Of a DNA stretch of 64,000 nucleotides, positions 45,283-53,880 are shown one piece after another. The position numbers and the translations under genes were made by a program. The notes under the pieces were generated by a model. The model had not been told where the DNA came from. It did not search any database and was given only the letters and a program-made list of their open reading frames with translations. How positions within the stretch are numbered: position 1 is the first letter of the stretch; each line of letters starts with the position of its first letter. Source of the stretch: Natrinema salifodinae (GTDB taxonomy: Archaea > Halobacteriota > Halobacteria > Halobacteriales > Natrialbaceae); the NCBI RefSeq assembly GCF_900110455.1, contig NZ_FOIS01000002.1, positions 310,001 to 374,000 of the forward strand, in the 5' to 3' direction.

Positions 45283-46449
45283 TCACGGCGTCGCCGTCGA
45301 CGCGCCTCGCAACTCCGCGAGGGCGTCGTCCAGCGTCGTCGGCATCAGCGAGTCGGCCAGCGTCCCGACGTGCCGACAGAGGACCGCCGTCCGTACCAGG
45401 CGGTCGTCCGGCAGGTCGGCCAACGTCGCGCTCGCGTCCTCGGGGTCGACCGGGACGGCGATCGGGAGCGCATCGAGCCGGTCGGCGACGAAGGCGCGCC
45501 TGGTCGCCGCGTCGCCGGTCAGGTGCTCGCGGAGCGCGGGCCGGGCCGTTGACGGGACGGTCTCGGCGACCGGAACCGAACAGACCGACTCGCGATACCA
45601 CGTCAGCGCGCGGAACGCGGCGTCGAGCAGCGCTCGGTCGGAGTGCTCGAGCGACGCCCACAGGTCCGCGGCGGCGGCGTCGATCGCGGCCCGGCGCCGG
45701 TCGACGAGGTCCCGGAGGCGGTCGGGCACGTCGGAGGCGAGAACCGCGTCGACCAGTTCCTCGGTCGAGCGATACGCGTCTGGATCGCCATCGAAACAGA
45801 CGAGCGGCAGGGTCGCGACGTCGTTGTCGATATCCGCCGGGAGGTCCGCCAGGTCGTCGATGATGGTCAGTACGAACAGGCCGTTCGTCGCGATCGTCCG
45901 GACGGACTCGAGTTGCGTTTCGGAGTAGGACCCGGTCGCGCCGACGAGGTCGGCCGCGAGGTCGCCCCAGACGCTCCCGCGGGCTTCGACGCGAGCGATT
46001 GCGTCGTCGACGGACGCCGTCGTTGCGTCGAACGTCTCCTCCGCGAGTTGCCCGGCGCCGATCTCGCGGATCGTCTCGAGGACCGGGGTCAGGTCGACGT
46101 CGGCCGGCGCCGCGCCGACGGCGTCGATAACGTTCGCGAAGACGAGGTCCCCCGCCGAGATGTGTTCGTTCAGCCGTCGCTTTCGGTCGCCGGACCACTC
46201 GTCGGCGGCGGTATCGGTATCGACACCACCCTGATCAATCGCGTCGTCGTGGAGCGCACTCGCCGCGAAGCAATCGGTCGGGATCGACGCGAGCGTCGCG
46301 GCGAGATCCTCGCCGTCGGTCTCGAGAGACGCAAAGAAGTACGTGAACGTCCCCAGCAGGCCGCCCTGATCAGCATAGTGCTCGAGTTTCGTCCGGAGGG
46401 CGGGCGAGACCGCCGCGTCGGACGGGAGGGCGTCGGGCAGCCGACTCAT
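45283..46449 (-). CDS. Polyprenyl synthetase-like protein (class I isoprenoid synthase fold)
   Basis: 388 residues. The two Asp-rich motifs are visible: HDDAID (D68, D69, D72) and IIDDLADLP (D198, D199, D202). The usual GGKR substrate-binding motif near the N-terminus is absent and the C-terminus is about 100 residues longer than in standard farnesyl/geranylgeranyl synthases, with Ala-rich helices. It may make a prenyl diphosphate or have another diphosphate-dependent role; I keep the product open. Confidence 0.65.
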   Translation of the reverse strand: MSRLPDALPSDAAVSPALRTKLEHYADQGGLLGTFTYFFASLETDGEDLAATLASIPTDCFAASALHDDAIDQGGVDTDTAADEWSGDRKRRLNEHISAGDLVFANVIDAVGAAPADVDLTPVLETIREIGAGQLAEETFDATTASVDDAIARVEARGSVWGDLAADLVGATGSYSETQLESVRTIATNGLFVLTIIDDLADLPADIDNDVATLPLVCFDGDPDAYRSTEELVDAVLASDVPDRLRDLVDRRRAAIDAAAADLWASLEHSDRALLDAAFRALTWYRESVCSVPVAETVPSTARPALREHLTGDAATRRAFVADRLDALPIAVPVDPEDASATLADLPDDRLVRTAVLCRHVGTLADSLMPTTLDDALAELRGASTATP

Positions 46450-46552
46450 ATCTCCACTCCTGTCGGGGCGGTTTAAAGAGTGTACTGGTCGGCGACTGCC
46501 GGACGCGACGCCGGGACGGTCCCTGCGGGGTCTCCCGCCGCGGGAACCCGTC

Positions 46553-47533
46553 TTACGAAGTCCACTCCTCGAACGACCGGTAGATCCCCTTCGAGAGGTA
46601 GCGCTCGCTCGAATCCGGGAAGATCGTCACGACCGTCTCGTGGGGCGCCTCGACGTCGCCGTCGGCGATCTGTTGGGCAACTCGTTTCGACGCGACGCTT
46701 GCGGCCCCCGCGCTCGAGGCGACCAGGTGGCCCTCCTCGCGCGCCAGGCGTTTGAGTTCCGCGTGGGCGTCGCGATCCGCGATGGCGAGGACGTCGTCGA
46801 TCAGATCGGGGTCGAACAGTTCGTTGGTTGTGGTGTCGTGGGTGCCGATCCCCTCGATCTTGTACTCGGCTTCCTCGCGGTCCTCCTCGAAGAGTTCGCC
46901 GTACACCGAGCCCTCGGGTTCGACGGCGACGACGTGGGTGTCGGGATCCTGTTCGAGCGCGTAGCGGGCGATTCCCATGAGCGTGCCGGCGGTGCCACAC
47001 CCGACGACGACCGCGCCGACCTCCCCGTCGAGCGCCTCGTAGATCTCGGGGGCGGTCGTCTCGTAGTGGGCCTCCGCGTTCAACGGGTTCGAGAACTGCT
47101 GGGGGACGGCGGCGTCGTCGAGTTCGTCGGCCAGATCGTGGGCGCGCGCGATCGCCCCGTCCATGCCGTCCTCCGTGGGCGTGTTGATGACCTCGGCGCC
47201 CAGCGCCGCCATCAGCTGCTGTTTCTCCACGCTGAATCGCTCCGGAACGACGAAGATTGCGTCCAGACCCAGTTGTTCGGCCGCGATCGCCAGGCCGATG
47301 CCCGTGTTCCCGGCGGTCGGTTCGATGATCGTCCCGCTAGGCGGGACGTCGCCGCGCTCGAGCATTCGTTCGAGCATGTACTGGCCGATGCGATCCTTGA
47401 CGCTGGCCCCGGGGTTGAACGTCTCGAGTTTCGCGTAGATCGGGACCCCCTCGGGACCGTTCTGGAGCCGAACGAGCGGTGTTCGACCGATCGTCTCGAG
47501 CACCGAATCCACCGGCTCCTCGTGGGTCGTCAT
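46553..47533 (-). CDS. PLP-dependent cysteine synthase family protein
   Basis: 326 residues. Fold type II PLP enzyme: catalytic Lys in NPGASVKDRIG (K47), the substrate loop EPTAGNTGIG and the phosphate-binding loop VGCGTAGTLMG. It may make cysteine from O-acetylserine or O-phosphoserine, or cystathionine; family membership does not settle which. A VPQQFSNPLNAEAHYETTAPEIYE segment is typical of the CysK/CBS branch. Confidence 0.93.
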   Translation of the reverse strand: MTTHEEPVDSVLETIGRTPLVRLQNGPEGVPIYAKLETFNPGASVKDRIGQYMLERMLERGDVPPSGTIIEPTAGNTGIGLAIAAEQLGLDAIFVVPERFSVEKQQLMAALGAEVINTPTEDGMDGAIARAHDLADELDDAAVPQQFSNPLNAEAHYETTAPEIYEALDGEVGAVVVGCGTAGTLMGIARYALEQDPDTHVVAVEPEGSVYGELFEEDREEAEYKIEGIGTHDTTTNELFDPDLIDDVLAIADRDAHAELKRLAREEGHLVASSAGAASVASKRVAQQIADGDVEAPHETVVTIFPDSSERYLSKGIYRSFEEWTS

Positions 47534-47867
47534 TACGCTGGCAAATGTTGCCTCCGTTGTTAGATCTTACCTTTACAATCGCGAGTGGGAGGAGACACCG
47601 TCTCACTGCCGCTATCGCGGCGACGACTCGTTTCCGAGCGGACGTCGGATTGTGAGTGGGGAGCGGGGCTGATCAAAGAGCGCTCCCTACCAGACGATAT
47701 CTACCGATCACAGTTGACCGCCGCGACCGATCGAATTCCGGCCGCGAGACAGAGAACTGTGGGTCTGAATGTGAAGATTCCGCGCGCCCACGGCCGGTCA
47801 CGCCCCGATAGGGGACACAGGACGCGACGACCAGGCCGTGCGGTTCGTCGACCGGCCGGCTACGCCG
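47534..47867. other. Intergenic stretch, no gene seen
   Basis: About 330 GC-rich bases between the cysteine synthase gene and the coiled-coil gene; both flanking genes are on the minus strand. The first part must include the promoter of the cysteine synthase gene. No RNA gene or coding frame is convincing. Confidence 0.4.
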
Positions 47868-48209
47868 TCACTCGGCGGTCGCGTCGGAGGCGTCGCTCGC
47901 CGTCGAGTCGTCCGCGTCGGAGTCGGTCGCGTCGCCGGCGTCCGCCTCCGCGTTCGCGAATTCGGCCTCGTCGATCGCCGCTTCGGCCAGGATCTGCTCG
48001 CCGTCGATCCCCTGCTCCTCGGCGATCGCCAGCAGGAGTTCGCGCTGCTCGGTAAGCTGGTGGTCCATCCGCGTGACCGTGTCGTGCGTCTCGTCCATTT
48101 CCTCTTCCAGGCTGGTGATCCGCTGCTGGAGTTTCTGTACCTGCTTGTACATCGCCTCGGCCCGATCCGAGAGGCCCTGAATCTTCTTTGCAGTACTGCC
48201 GAGTCCCAT
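47868..48209 (-). CDS. DUF5798 coiled-coil protein
   Basis: 113 residues from the ATG at 48209 (MGLGSTAKKIQGLSDRAEAM). A heptad-like helix runs over about 15-75 (YKQVQKLQQRITSLEEEMDETHDTVTRMDHQL), followed by an Ala/Asp/Ser tail of low complexity. I assign it to DUF5798 from memory. Soluble, possibly oligomeric; role unknown. Confidence 0.8.
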   Translation of the reverse strand: MGLGSTAKKIQGLSDRAEAMYKQVQKLQQRITSLEEEMDETHDTVTRMDHQLTEQRELLLAIAEEQGIDGEQILAEAAIDEAEFANAEADAGDATDSDADDSTASDASDATAE

Positions 48210-48360
48210 ATGCAAACGATCTGTCGCAGAGCTAATGGGCCTTTTCCTCCCTCGGAGCATACCGGGCGAGACCGGTGCGTCGCCCGGACGAGATTCGGTC
48301 GCCCGATGACGATCGGTATGGGGTCGGAGATCAGCGTAAAATCCGACCGGGTTCGAGAAC

Positions 48361-48504
48361 ATCCGTCGTGTGTGTCGATACGTTCCTGACTACTCGACTG
48401 ACGACGAGGCCATCAGCGCCGAGTACACCAACGGCGTCCTCGAAGTCCGGCTGCCGACCGCCGAGACGACGGCCCGCGGCAAGGAGATCCCGCTCGAGGG
48501 CTAA
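48361..48504 (+). pseudogene. C-terminal remnant of an Hsp20/alpha-crystallin gene
   Basis: The frame ending at the TAA 48502-48504 reads DDEAISAEYTNGVLEVRLPT then AETTARGKEIPLEG, the hallmark last strands of archaeal small heat-shock proteins. About 45 codons remain; there is no start or N-terminal domain upstream. It lies between the DUF5798 gene and the 7S RNA. Confidence 0.75.
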
Positions 48505-48664
48505 GCGGCGGCGGTCCGCCGTCTCTTCCTCGAATGAGCTGCCTCCATCGTTCTCGTCCCGGTTCGGTTCTCGTTCCCGTTGCCGGTAAATCGGCTCCCG
48601 AGTCCGGTCCGGGATTGGAGTCCGAGCCGGGAAGGCGAAAGGTCCTTAAGTACCCGTCCACTAT

Positions 48665-48985
48665 GATGGGATGGACTAGGTCGGGCAGTTTGGCCCTGCT
48701 CACTACCCGCGCTATGGTCATTAGCGGGGACCGAACACCGTAGGCGTCCGGTCCGACCGGCCGGGGCCTCGGGAGCCAACAGAGAAGCCTCGTCCGTCGG
48801 GGACAGCGGTCCGCGATGGCCGTCCGCAGGGACGTCCCATCGCGGTTAGTCGGCGACAGCCCATCAGGCGCGGAAGCGAGCAGTGGACCGCCGGACACCT
48901 GTCGCTCGACGGGTCGCGGGGTGGAGAAGGCAACCGAGATTCCCCCGGTCGGAACGCCGGGCAACTGCGGCCGTCCGCATTCATA
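48665..48985 (+). ncRNA. 7S RNA (signal recognition particle RNA)
   Basis: About 310-320 bases, ends approximate. The 5' part reads TAGGTCGGGCAGTTTGGCCC and CTGCTCACTACCCGCG, as in other haloarchaeal 7S RNAs. Helix 8, the SRP54 site, is CATCAGGCGCGGAAGCGAGC with the GGAAG loop at 48872-48876. The 5' ATGA/GGAC and 3' GTCCGCATTCAT ends can pair as helix 1. A TATA-like CCTTAAGTAC lies at about 48643-48652. With SRP54 and SRP19 it targets membrane and secreted proteins to the Sec translocon. Confidence 0.93.
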
Positions 48986-49184
48986 CCTGATTTAACGCCG
49001 CGTGAGCGGCGGCGCTACGCGCCCTGCGCACGCGGTGAACTGTCGATCGAAAGCACTCCTCCTTCCGTTCGTTTCGCTCACGTCGGTCGTCGCGAACCCC
49101 ACTCCCAGCTATCGAGGTGACGGCTCGAAGCTCTCTCGATCCGGTGTGAACGGAACGAGAAGAAACCCGGAATCGAGTATCGTG

Positions 49185-50135
49185 TTACTCGGCCGGTTGC
49201 ACGACGCTCTGTCCGCTGTCGCTCCCGAACGACAGGTCGCCCTCGAGCGTGCGAACGGGGTAGGGGATGTCGATCCCCTCCTCGTCGAAGCGACGTTTGA
49301 CCGCCGTGACGTACTCGCCGCGGATGCGGACGAAGTCCGCGCGGTCGGGGTTCGCGATCCAGAACCGCGACTGGAGCCCCATGTCGGAGTCGCCCAGTTC
49401 CGTCAGGCGGACCGACGGGGCGGGATCGTCCATGATGTTGGGGTGCTTCTCCGCTTCCTCGACGATGATCTCGGACGCCCGATCGATGTCGTCGTCGTAG
49501 CCGATGCCGAAGACGAACTTCAGCCGGAGCTTGTCGGCGTCGACGGGGTTCTTCAGCACGTTGTCGGTGAGTTCCGTGTTCGGCACCGTGAGCAGTTCGT
49601 TATCGAACGTCCGGACGCGCGTGACGCGGAAGCTGATGTCCTCGACGACGCCTGAATAGGTGCCGTCGTCCCACTCGATCCAGTCGCCGATCCGGAACGG
49701 CTTGTCGGTGTAGATGAATGCGCCCGCGACGAAGTTCGAGAGCACGTTCTGCATGGCCAGGCCGACCGCGAGCGTTCCGGCGGCCGCGATCCCGGCCAGC
49801 GACACGAAGAAGTTCCCGAAGCCGCCGAAGCCGAAGGCGACGGCGATCGCGACGAAGAGGACGCCGAACCGCGCGAGCATCAACAGCGGATTCTGGGCGT
49901 GTTCGTCGAGGTCGCGCCTGTCTAAGGCCCGTTTGACCAGCGGTAGAATCAGGACGCGACCGACGATCCAGATCGCGACGAGCGCGATGAGAAATCGAAT
50001 CGCCCCTTCGGCGGCCCCGGCCTGGGCCGCGGTGAGTCCCGCGTCTTCGAGTGCTCGACCGATCAGTCCCAGATCCAAGTCCCCGCCCCCGTTCCCGGCC
50101 TCGCCCTGAAGCGGAACGGCAGGGATGGCGCTCAT
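49185..50135 (-). CDS. Mechanosensitive channel, MscS family
   Basis: 316 residues. Three transmembrane segments (about 45-65, 85-107 and the pore-lining 113-140 with LAVGLAMQNVLSNFVAGAFI), then the MscS beta domain (DKPFRIGDWIEWDDGTYSGVVEDISFRVTRVRTFDNELLTVPN; landmarks GDWIEW and VPNTEL) and the C-terminal alpha/beta cage. It releases osmolytes on hypo-osmotic shock. The start overlaps the stop of the YhbY gene (ATGA). Confidence 0.93.
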   Translation of the reverse strand: MSAIPAVPLQGEAGNGGGDLDLGLIGRALEDAGLTAAQAGAAEGAIRFLIALVAIWIVGRVLILPLVKRALDRRDLDEHAQNPLLMLARFGVLFVAIAVAFGFGGFGNFFVSLAGIAAAGTLAVGLAMQNVLSNFVAGAFIYTDKPFRIGDWIEWDDGTYSGVVEDISFRVTRVRTFDNELLTVPNTELTDNVLKNPVDADKLRLKFVFGIGYDDDIDRASEIIVEEAEKHPNIMDDPAPSVRLTELGDSDMGLQSRFWIANPDRADFVRIRGEYVTAVKRRFDEEGIDIPYPVRTLEGDLSFGSDSGQSVVQPAE

Positions 50136-50380
50136 CGGTGGAGCACCGCAGTGTGTCCGCGCGTGTCGATGAGGTCGGCGTTGACGCGGTCCGCGAGGTC
50201 CGCCGCCTTTTCGTCGGTCGAACTCCCGGCGCGAGCCGCCCGCAGGAATTTCACTTTCACCAGGTCACGATTCGTCAGCTGGTCGTCGAGTTCGTCGACG
50301 ACGGATTCGATGCCGCTCTTGCCGACCCAGACGGTCACGTCGAGGTCGTGCGCGCGGCGCTTGAGTTCTTGTTGGTCCAT
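50132..50380 (-). CDS. YhbY family (CRM domain) RNA-binding protein
   Basis: 82 residues, the whole CRS1-YhbY domain. Landmarks are VTVWVGKSGIESVVDELDDQL, with the GKxG-like loop that contacts rRNA, and VKVKFLRAA. Likely acts in ribosome assembly. Upstream gene is RNase P component 4; downstream is mscS, with overlap. Confidence 0.93.
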   Translation of the reverse strand: MDQQELKRRAHDLDVTVWVGKSGIESVVDELDDQLTNRDLVKVKFLRAARAGSSTDEKAADLADRVNADLIDTRGHTAVLHR

Positions 50381-50477
50381 ACCCCTGTGTAAAGGATGGA
50401 AGCGGTTTCAATCTCCCGATGCGGACCGGTCGCGAGTCGGCCGACCGTGAGCGGACATCGCGGCCTGGCCTCGATCG

Positions 50478-50756
50478 TCAGTCCTCGTAGGGGTATCTCG
50501 CGTGTGCGCCGCAGTTGCAGGTGATGACGACGTGGTCGTCCTGAAGCCTAACGCGAGCGTTGGTTCCCGGTCGGAGGTACGCGTCGCAGCGGTCGCAAGT
50601 GAAGCGGCGAAACATCCGCGGGAGCGTCAGTCGGTTTCGCTCCGCAACCCGCTGTGCGAGGCGGACGTAGTAGCGAGCGCGGTCCTCGTTCCCGTCCGTT
50701 GCCGCCGCTCGGGCGAGGTCGTGCAGGCGCTCGATTCGGTCGGCGGCGACGTCCAT
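50478..50756 (-). CDS. rnp4: Ribonuclease P protein component 4 (Rpr2/Rpp21-like)
   Basis: 92 residues from the ATG at 50756. N-terminal helices (AADRIERLHDLARAAATDG then RYYVRLAQRVAERNRLTLPR) followed by a zinc ribbon with CDRC and CNC (CNCGAHARYPY). Subunit of the archaeal tRNA 5' end-processing enzyme. The order rnp4-yhbY-mscS on one strand is likely an operon, with 97 bases between the first two. Confidence 0.94.
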   Translation of the reverse strand: MDVAADRIERLHDLARAAATDGNEDRARYYVRLAQRVAERNRLTLPRMFRRFTCDRCDAYLRPGTNARVRLQDDHVVITCNCGAHARYPYED

Positions 50757-50923
50757 GGTCGACGGTTCGGTCGGTCGACGTATTGATGTTGCGCTCCGGC
50801 GGCGGCGCCGTTTACCACCCGCTGAGAAGAGTGTCAACTAATATCATACTGTGGTACAATTGAGACGAATGTGTGGCGGAGTGAAAAGATTCTTAATCCT
50901 ACCCCGTATTCGATCATAGTACG

Positions 50924-50937
50924 CAATATTGTTATAT
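50924..50937 (+). promoter_or_regulatory. TATA element of the first family-5 binding protein gene
   Basis: CAATATTGTTATAT starts 44 bases before the ATG at 50968. An almost identical CAATACTGTTATAT stands at nearly the same distance before the paralogue at 53881. GC content falls sharply here. Confidence 0.65.
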
Positions 50938-50967
50938 ATCAAAGGTAAAGAGGTGTGACAGAACAGG

Positions 50968-52839
50968 ATGAATTCGAACCGAACACCGCCTGACGACGGC
51001 GTCAGCAGACGCTCGGTCCTCGCCGCCGGTGCGGCCGGCGCCGCAACGGTGACGAGCGGTTGCGTCGATCGCGTCCGGAGCGTCGTCGATCAGAACGGTG
51101 ACGACCAGATCTCGCTGTCCATCGCCACGGTTCCGGCGGACGCGGACAGACAGGCCGTCCAGATCGCCCGCCGGCTCGAAGCGAACCTTGAAGCCGTCGG
51201 AATCAACGTTTCGCTGGACATGCGGTCGCGGTCGGAGCTATTAGAGGCTGTCCTGATCGAACACGACTTCGATCTCTACGTCGGTCGCCACCCCGCCGAT
51301 TACAATCCCGACTTCCTCTACGAATCCCTCCACTCCACGTTCGCCGGCGAGGCCGGCTGGCAGAACCCGTTCGGTGTTACCGGCGTGTTCTCCTTCGATA
51401 CCGACCTCGAACGGTGGCGTACCACCGGCGAGATCGCACCGGTCCTGCGAGCCCTGGCCGAGGAAAAGCCGTTCGACCCGATCTGTTTCCCCCGCGAGTA
51501 CCGCGTCGCCAGAACGGATCGATTTACCGGCTGGGAGGACGGACACCTCGCGACCCGCCACGGCTACCTCGGGCTCGAGTCGGCCGACGACGTCGAACAA
51601 CTCCACGCTCTCGTCACCGACGCCCGCGTTTCGACAAACCTCAATCCGCTCTCGGCGACGGTCAGAGAACGTGGAACGACTATCGACCTGCTGTACGACT
51701 CCCTGGTTACGGAACGGGACGGAGAGATCGACTTCTGGCTCGCCAAGTCGGTCGACTTCCTCGACCCGGACGAGGCGAGGGAGTTAGAATCCGATCCCGA
51801 TGGTGACTCCGAGTCCGATTCCGAGTCTCCGACCGACGCCGAATCGGAGTCGGAACCGAACGAACGGCAGGACGTGACGCTCACGGCGAACGTAACCCTT
51901 CGAGAGGGATGTACCTTCCACGACGGCGAGCCGGTCACCGCCGCCGACGTCGCCTTCACCTACCAGTTCCTTCAGGATACGGCGCTGGGACGGGCCAACG
52001 TCCCGTCGCCGGCACCGCGATACCGGGGCCACGTCGACGCGGTCGCGGTCGAAGGAATCTCAATCGAGGACGACTACGAACTGATGATTCCGGTGACCGG
52101 GAGCGAAGCAATCGCCGAGCGAGCGCTCACCGTCCCGATCCTGCCCGCCCACATCTGGCGTGAGCGGGTCGACCGGCGCACCGCCAACGGCGAGCTTACC
52201 GCGCCCCAGGGACGGTGGGCCGTCGTGACGACGGACAACATTCCGCCCGTCGGCAGCGGCCCGTATCAGTTCGAGAACCGCGCCGAAGACGAGCACCTCA
52301 CGCTCCGTCGGTTCGAAGATCACTTCACGCTCCGCGAGGACGTCGAGCTTCCCCAGCCGACCGTCGAAGAACTCCGGTTCAGCGTCGATCCCAGCAGCGC
52401 ATCCGCGGTCGAACGGATCGCCAACGGCGGTGCGGACGTGACGGCCTCGATGCTCAAGGCGTACTCGATCGGTGCCATTCCCGACTCATCGGACGTCACA
52501 CGGGTGGAACCCGACTCGGACTCGCGTACCTTCTACTTCCTCGGCTTCAACGTCCGAGAGGCCCCGTTCACCAACACCCTCTTCCGTCGAGCGGTCACCC
52601 GGTTACTGGACAAGCAAGCCATCGTCGAAGAGGTGTTCTATGGGGACGACTACGCGACGCCCACCGCGACGCCCGTCACCGAGGAGTGGGTACCGCCGGA
52701 CCTCGAGTGGAACGGCGAGGACCCGGTAACACCGTTTCTCGGCACGGACGGGGAACTCAACGTCGAAGCGGCGAAAGCGACGTTCGAGCGAGCCTACTTC
52801 CGATACGATGATAATGGACGGTTGCTTGGAGGCTACTAA
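50968..52839 (+). CDS. ABC-type peptide/nickel-like substrate-binding lipoprotein (SBP family 5), copy 1
   Basis: 623 residues. The N-terminus SRRSVLAAGAAGAATVTSGC combines a Tat-like start and a lipobox Cys. The fold follows family 5 binding proteins: LREGCTFHDGEPVTAADVAFTYQFLQD, IPPVGSGPYQFE and YFLGFNVREAPFTNTLFRRAVTRLLDKQAIVEEV. Between about 265 and 305 there is an acidic Ser/Asp/Glu insert (DPDGDSESDSESPTDAESES) missing from its paralogue. No permease or ATPase gene is nearby, so either it works with a distant transporter or serves another binding role. Confidence 0.88.
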   Translation: MNSNRTPPDDGVSRRSVLAAGAAGAATVTSGCVDRVRSVVDQNGDDQISLSIATVPADADRQAVQIARRLEANLEAVGINVSLDMRSRSELLEAVLIEHDFDLYVGRHPADYNPDFLYESLHSTFAGEAGWQNPFGVTGVFSFDTDLERWRTTGEIAPVLRALAEEKPFDPICFPREYRVARTDRFTGWEDGHLATRHGYLGLESADDVEQLHALVTDARVSTNLNPLSATVRERGTTIDLLYDSLVTERDGEIDFWLAKSVDFLDPDEARELESDPDGDSESDSESPTDAESESEPNERQDVTLTANVTLREGCTFHDGEPVTAADVAFTYQFLQDTALGRANVPSPAPRYRGHVDAVAVEGISIEDDYELMIPVTGSEAIAERALTVPILPAHIWRERVDRRTANGELTAPQGRWAVVTTDNIPPVGSGPYQFENRAEDEHLTLRRFEDHFTLREDVELPQPTVEELRFSVDPSSASAVERIANGGADVTASMLKAYSIGAIPDSSDVTRVEPDSDSRTFYFLGFNVREAPFTNTLFRRAVTRLLDKQAIVEEVFYGDDYATPTATPVTEEWVPPDLEWNGEDPVTPFLGTDGELNVEAAKATFERAYFRYDDNGRLLGGY

Positions 52840-52844
52840 CAGCG

Positions 52845-53711
52845 ATGCTCGCCGAGGTGCTGACACAGCTCGTCATCGTAATCGCGGCCCTGCTGCCGAT
52901 CTCAGTGGCCATCTTTATCGATCGCGAGCGCCTCGCACGAACGCGCACTGATTGGCGGCGCCGTCTCCGGACCGCCGCCCCAATTATCGGTATCCTGGCC
53001 GTCGTCTTAGTGATCAATCGGGTCGCCAGGCAGACGGCCCCGGCACTCTCGCGGCGGATCGGGGTCCACCTGACCGCCACGTTCTACAACGTCGAAGGGG
53101 AGTTCATCCTGCTCTTCCAGTCGATCGCGACGGCAGAGACGACGGCGTACTTCTCGGCCATCTACGTCTACGGCTACACGTTTCTGCTGATCTTCCCGAT
53201 TATCGCCTACTTCACGCTCTCGGATACGCGGATCTTCCGGCGACTGCTCGCAGCGTACGCGCTCAACTACGCGATCGGACTACTCTTCTATATCTTCGTG
53301 ATCGCGTACGGCCCACGGAACCTGATGCCCGCCGAACTCGGTGAGACGATGCTGTACGATACGAATCCGCAGTACAAGTATCTCACACGCGAGGTCAACA
53401 CCAACACCAACGTCTTCCCGTCGTTGCACACCTCGCTCTCGGCAACCGTCGCGGCTTTCGCCTCGATGACGCGGTCGGAGTTCCCGAAGTGGTTCCCCAT
53501 CGCCGTCGTCCTGGCGGCTAGCGTCGCGATTTCGACGATGTTCCTCGGCATCCACTGGGGGATCGACGTCACCGCCGGCCTGATACTCGCCGCCGTTTGC
53601 GTCGCTCTCTCGGATCGCCTGGTCGATCGCTGGTCGCTGTCGGAGTTATTGGACGACCGGTTCCCGCAGCTTCAGGAGTGGTTAACGGACGATGACGGCG
53701 AGCAAGCGTGA
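52845..53711 (+). CDS. PAP2-like membrane protein (inositolphosphotransferase type)
   Basis: 288 residues, six or seven transmembrane segments. The PAP2 signature appears as VFPSLHTSLSATVAAF (motif 2, near 190) and FLGIHWGIDVTAGLIL (motif 3, near 228), both His residues intact; motif 1 (KxxxxxxRP) is not obvious, as in the Aur1/inositol phosphorylceramide synthase-like group. It likely transfers or removes a phosphate-linked group on a lipid. Start five bases after the binding protein stop, so co-transcribed with it. Confidence 0.8.
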   Translation: MLAEVLTQLVIVIAALLPISVAIFIDRERLARTRTDWRRRLRTAAPIIGILAVVLVINRVARQTAPALSRRIGVHLTATFYNVEGEFILLFQSIATAETTAYFSAIYVYGYTFLLIFPIIAYFTLSDTRIFRRLLAAYALNYAIGLLFYIFVIAYGPRNLMPAELGETMLYDTNPQYKYLTREVNTNTNVFPSLHTSLSATVAAFASMTRSEFPKWFPIAVVLAASVAISTMFLGIHWGIDVTAGLILAAVCVALSDRLVDRWSLSELLDDRFPQLQEWLTDDDGEQA

Positions 53712-53835
53712 CTGACCCGTCTGAGCGGAATCCGCCGTCGCGACAACGCGGGTCGAGCGCGTTCTGATCGGCCGTATCACCCGTATCGCAGTTTTATACG
53801 TCGGTTAATCGCACCCTTTCGATCCGCACAGAGCA

Positions 53836-53849
53836 CAATACTGTTATAT
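53836..53849 (+). promoter_or_regulatory. TATA element of the second family-5 binding protein gene
   Basis: CAATACTGTTATAT starts 45 bases before the ATG at 53881; see the matching element at 50924. Conservation of both sequence and spacing suggests common control. Confidence 0.65.
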
Positions 53850-53880
53850 CGAGGCTCTTCTACTATGATAGACGAGCGAA

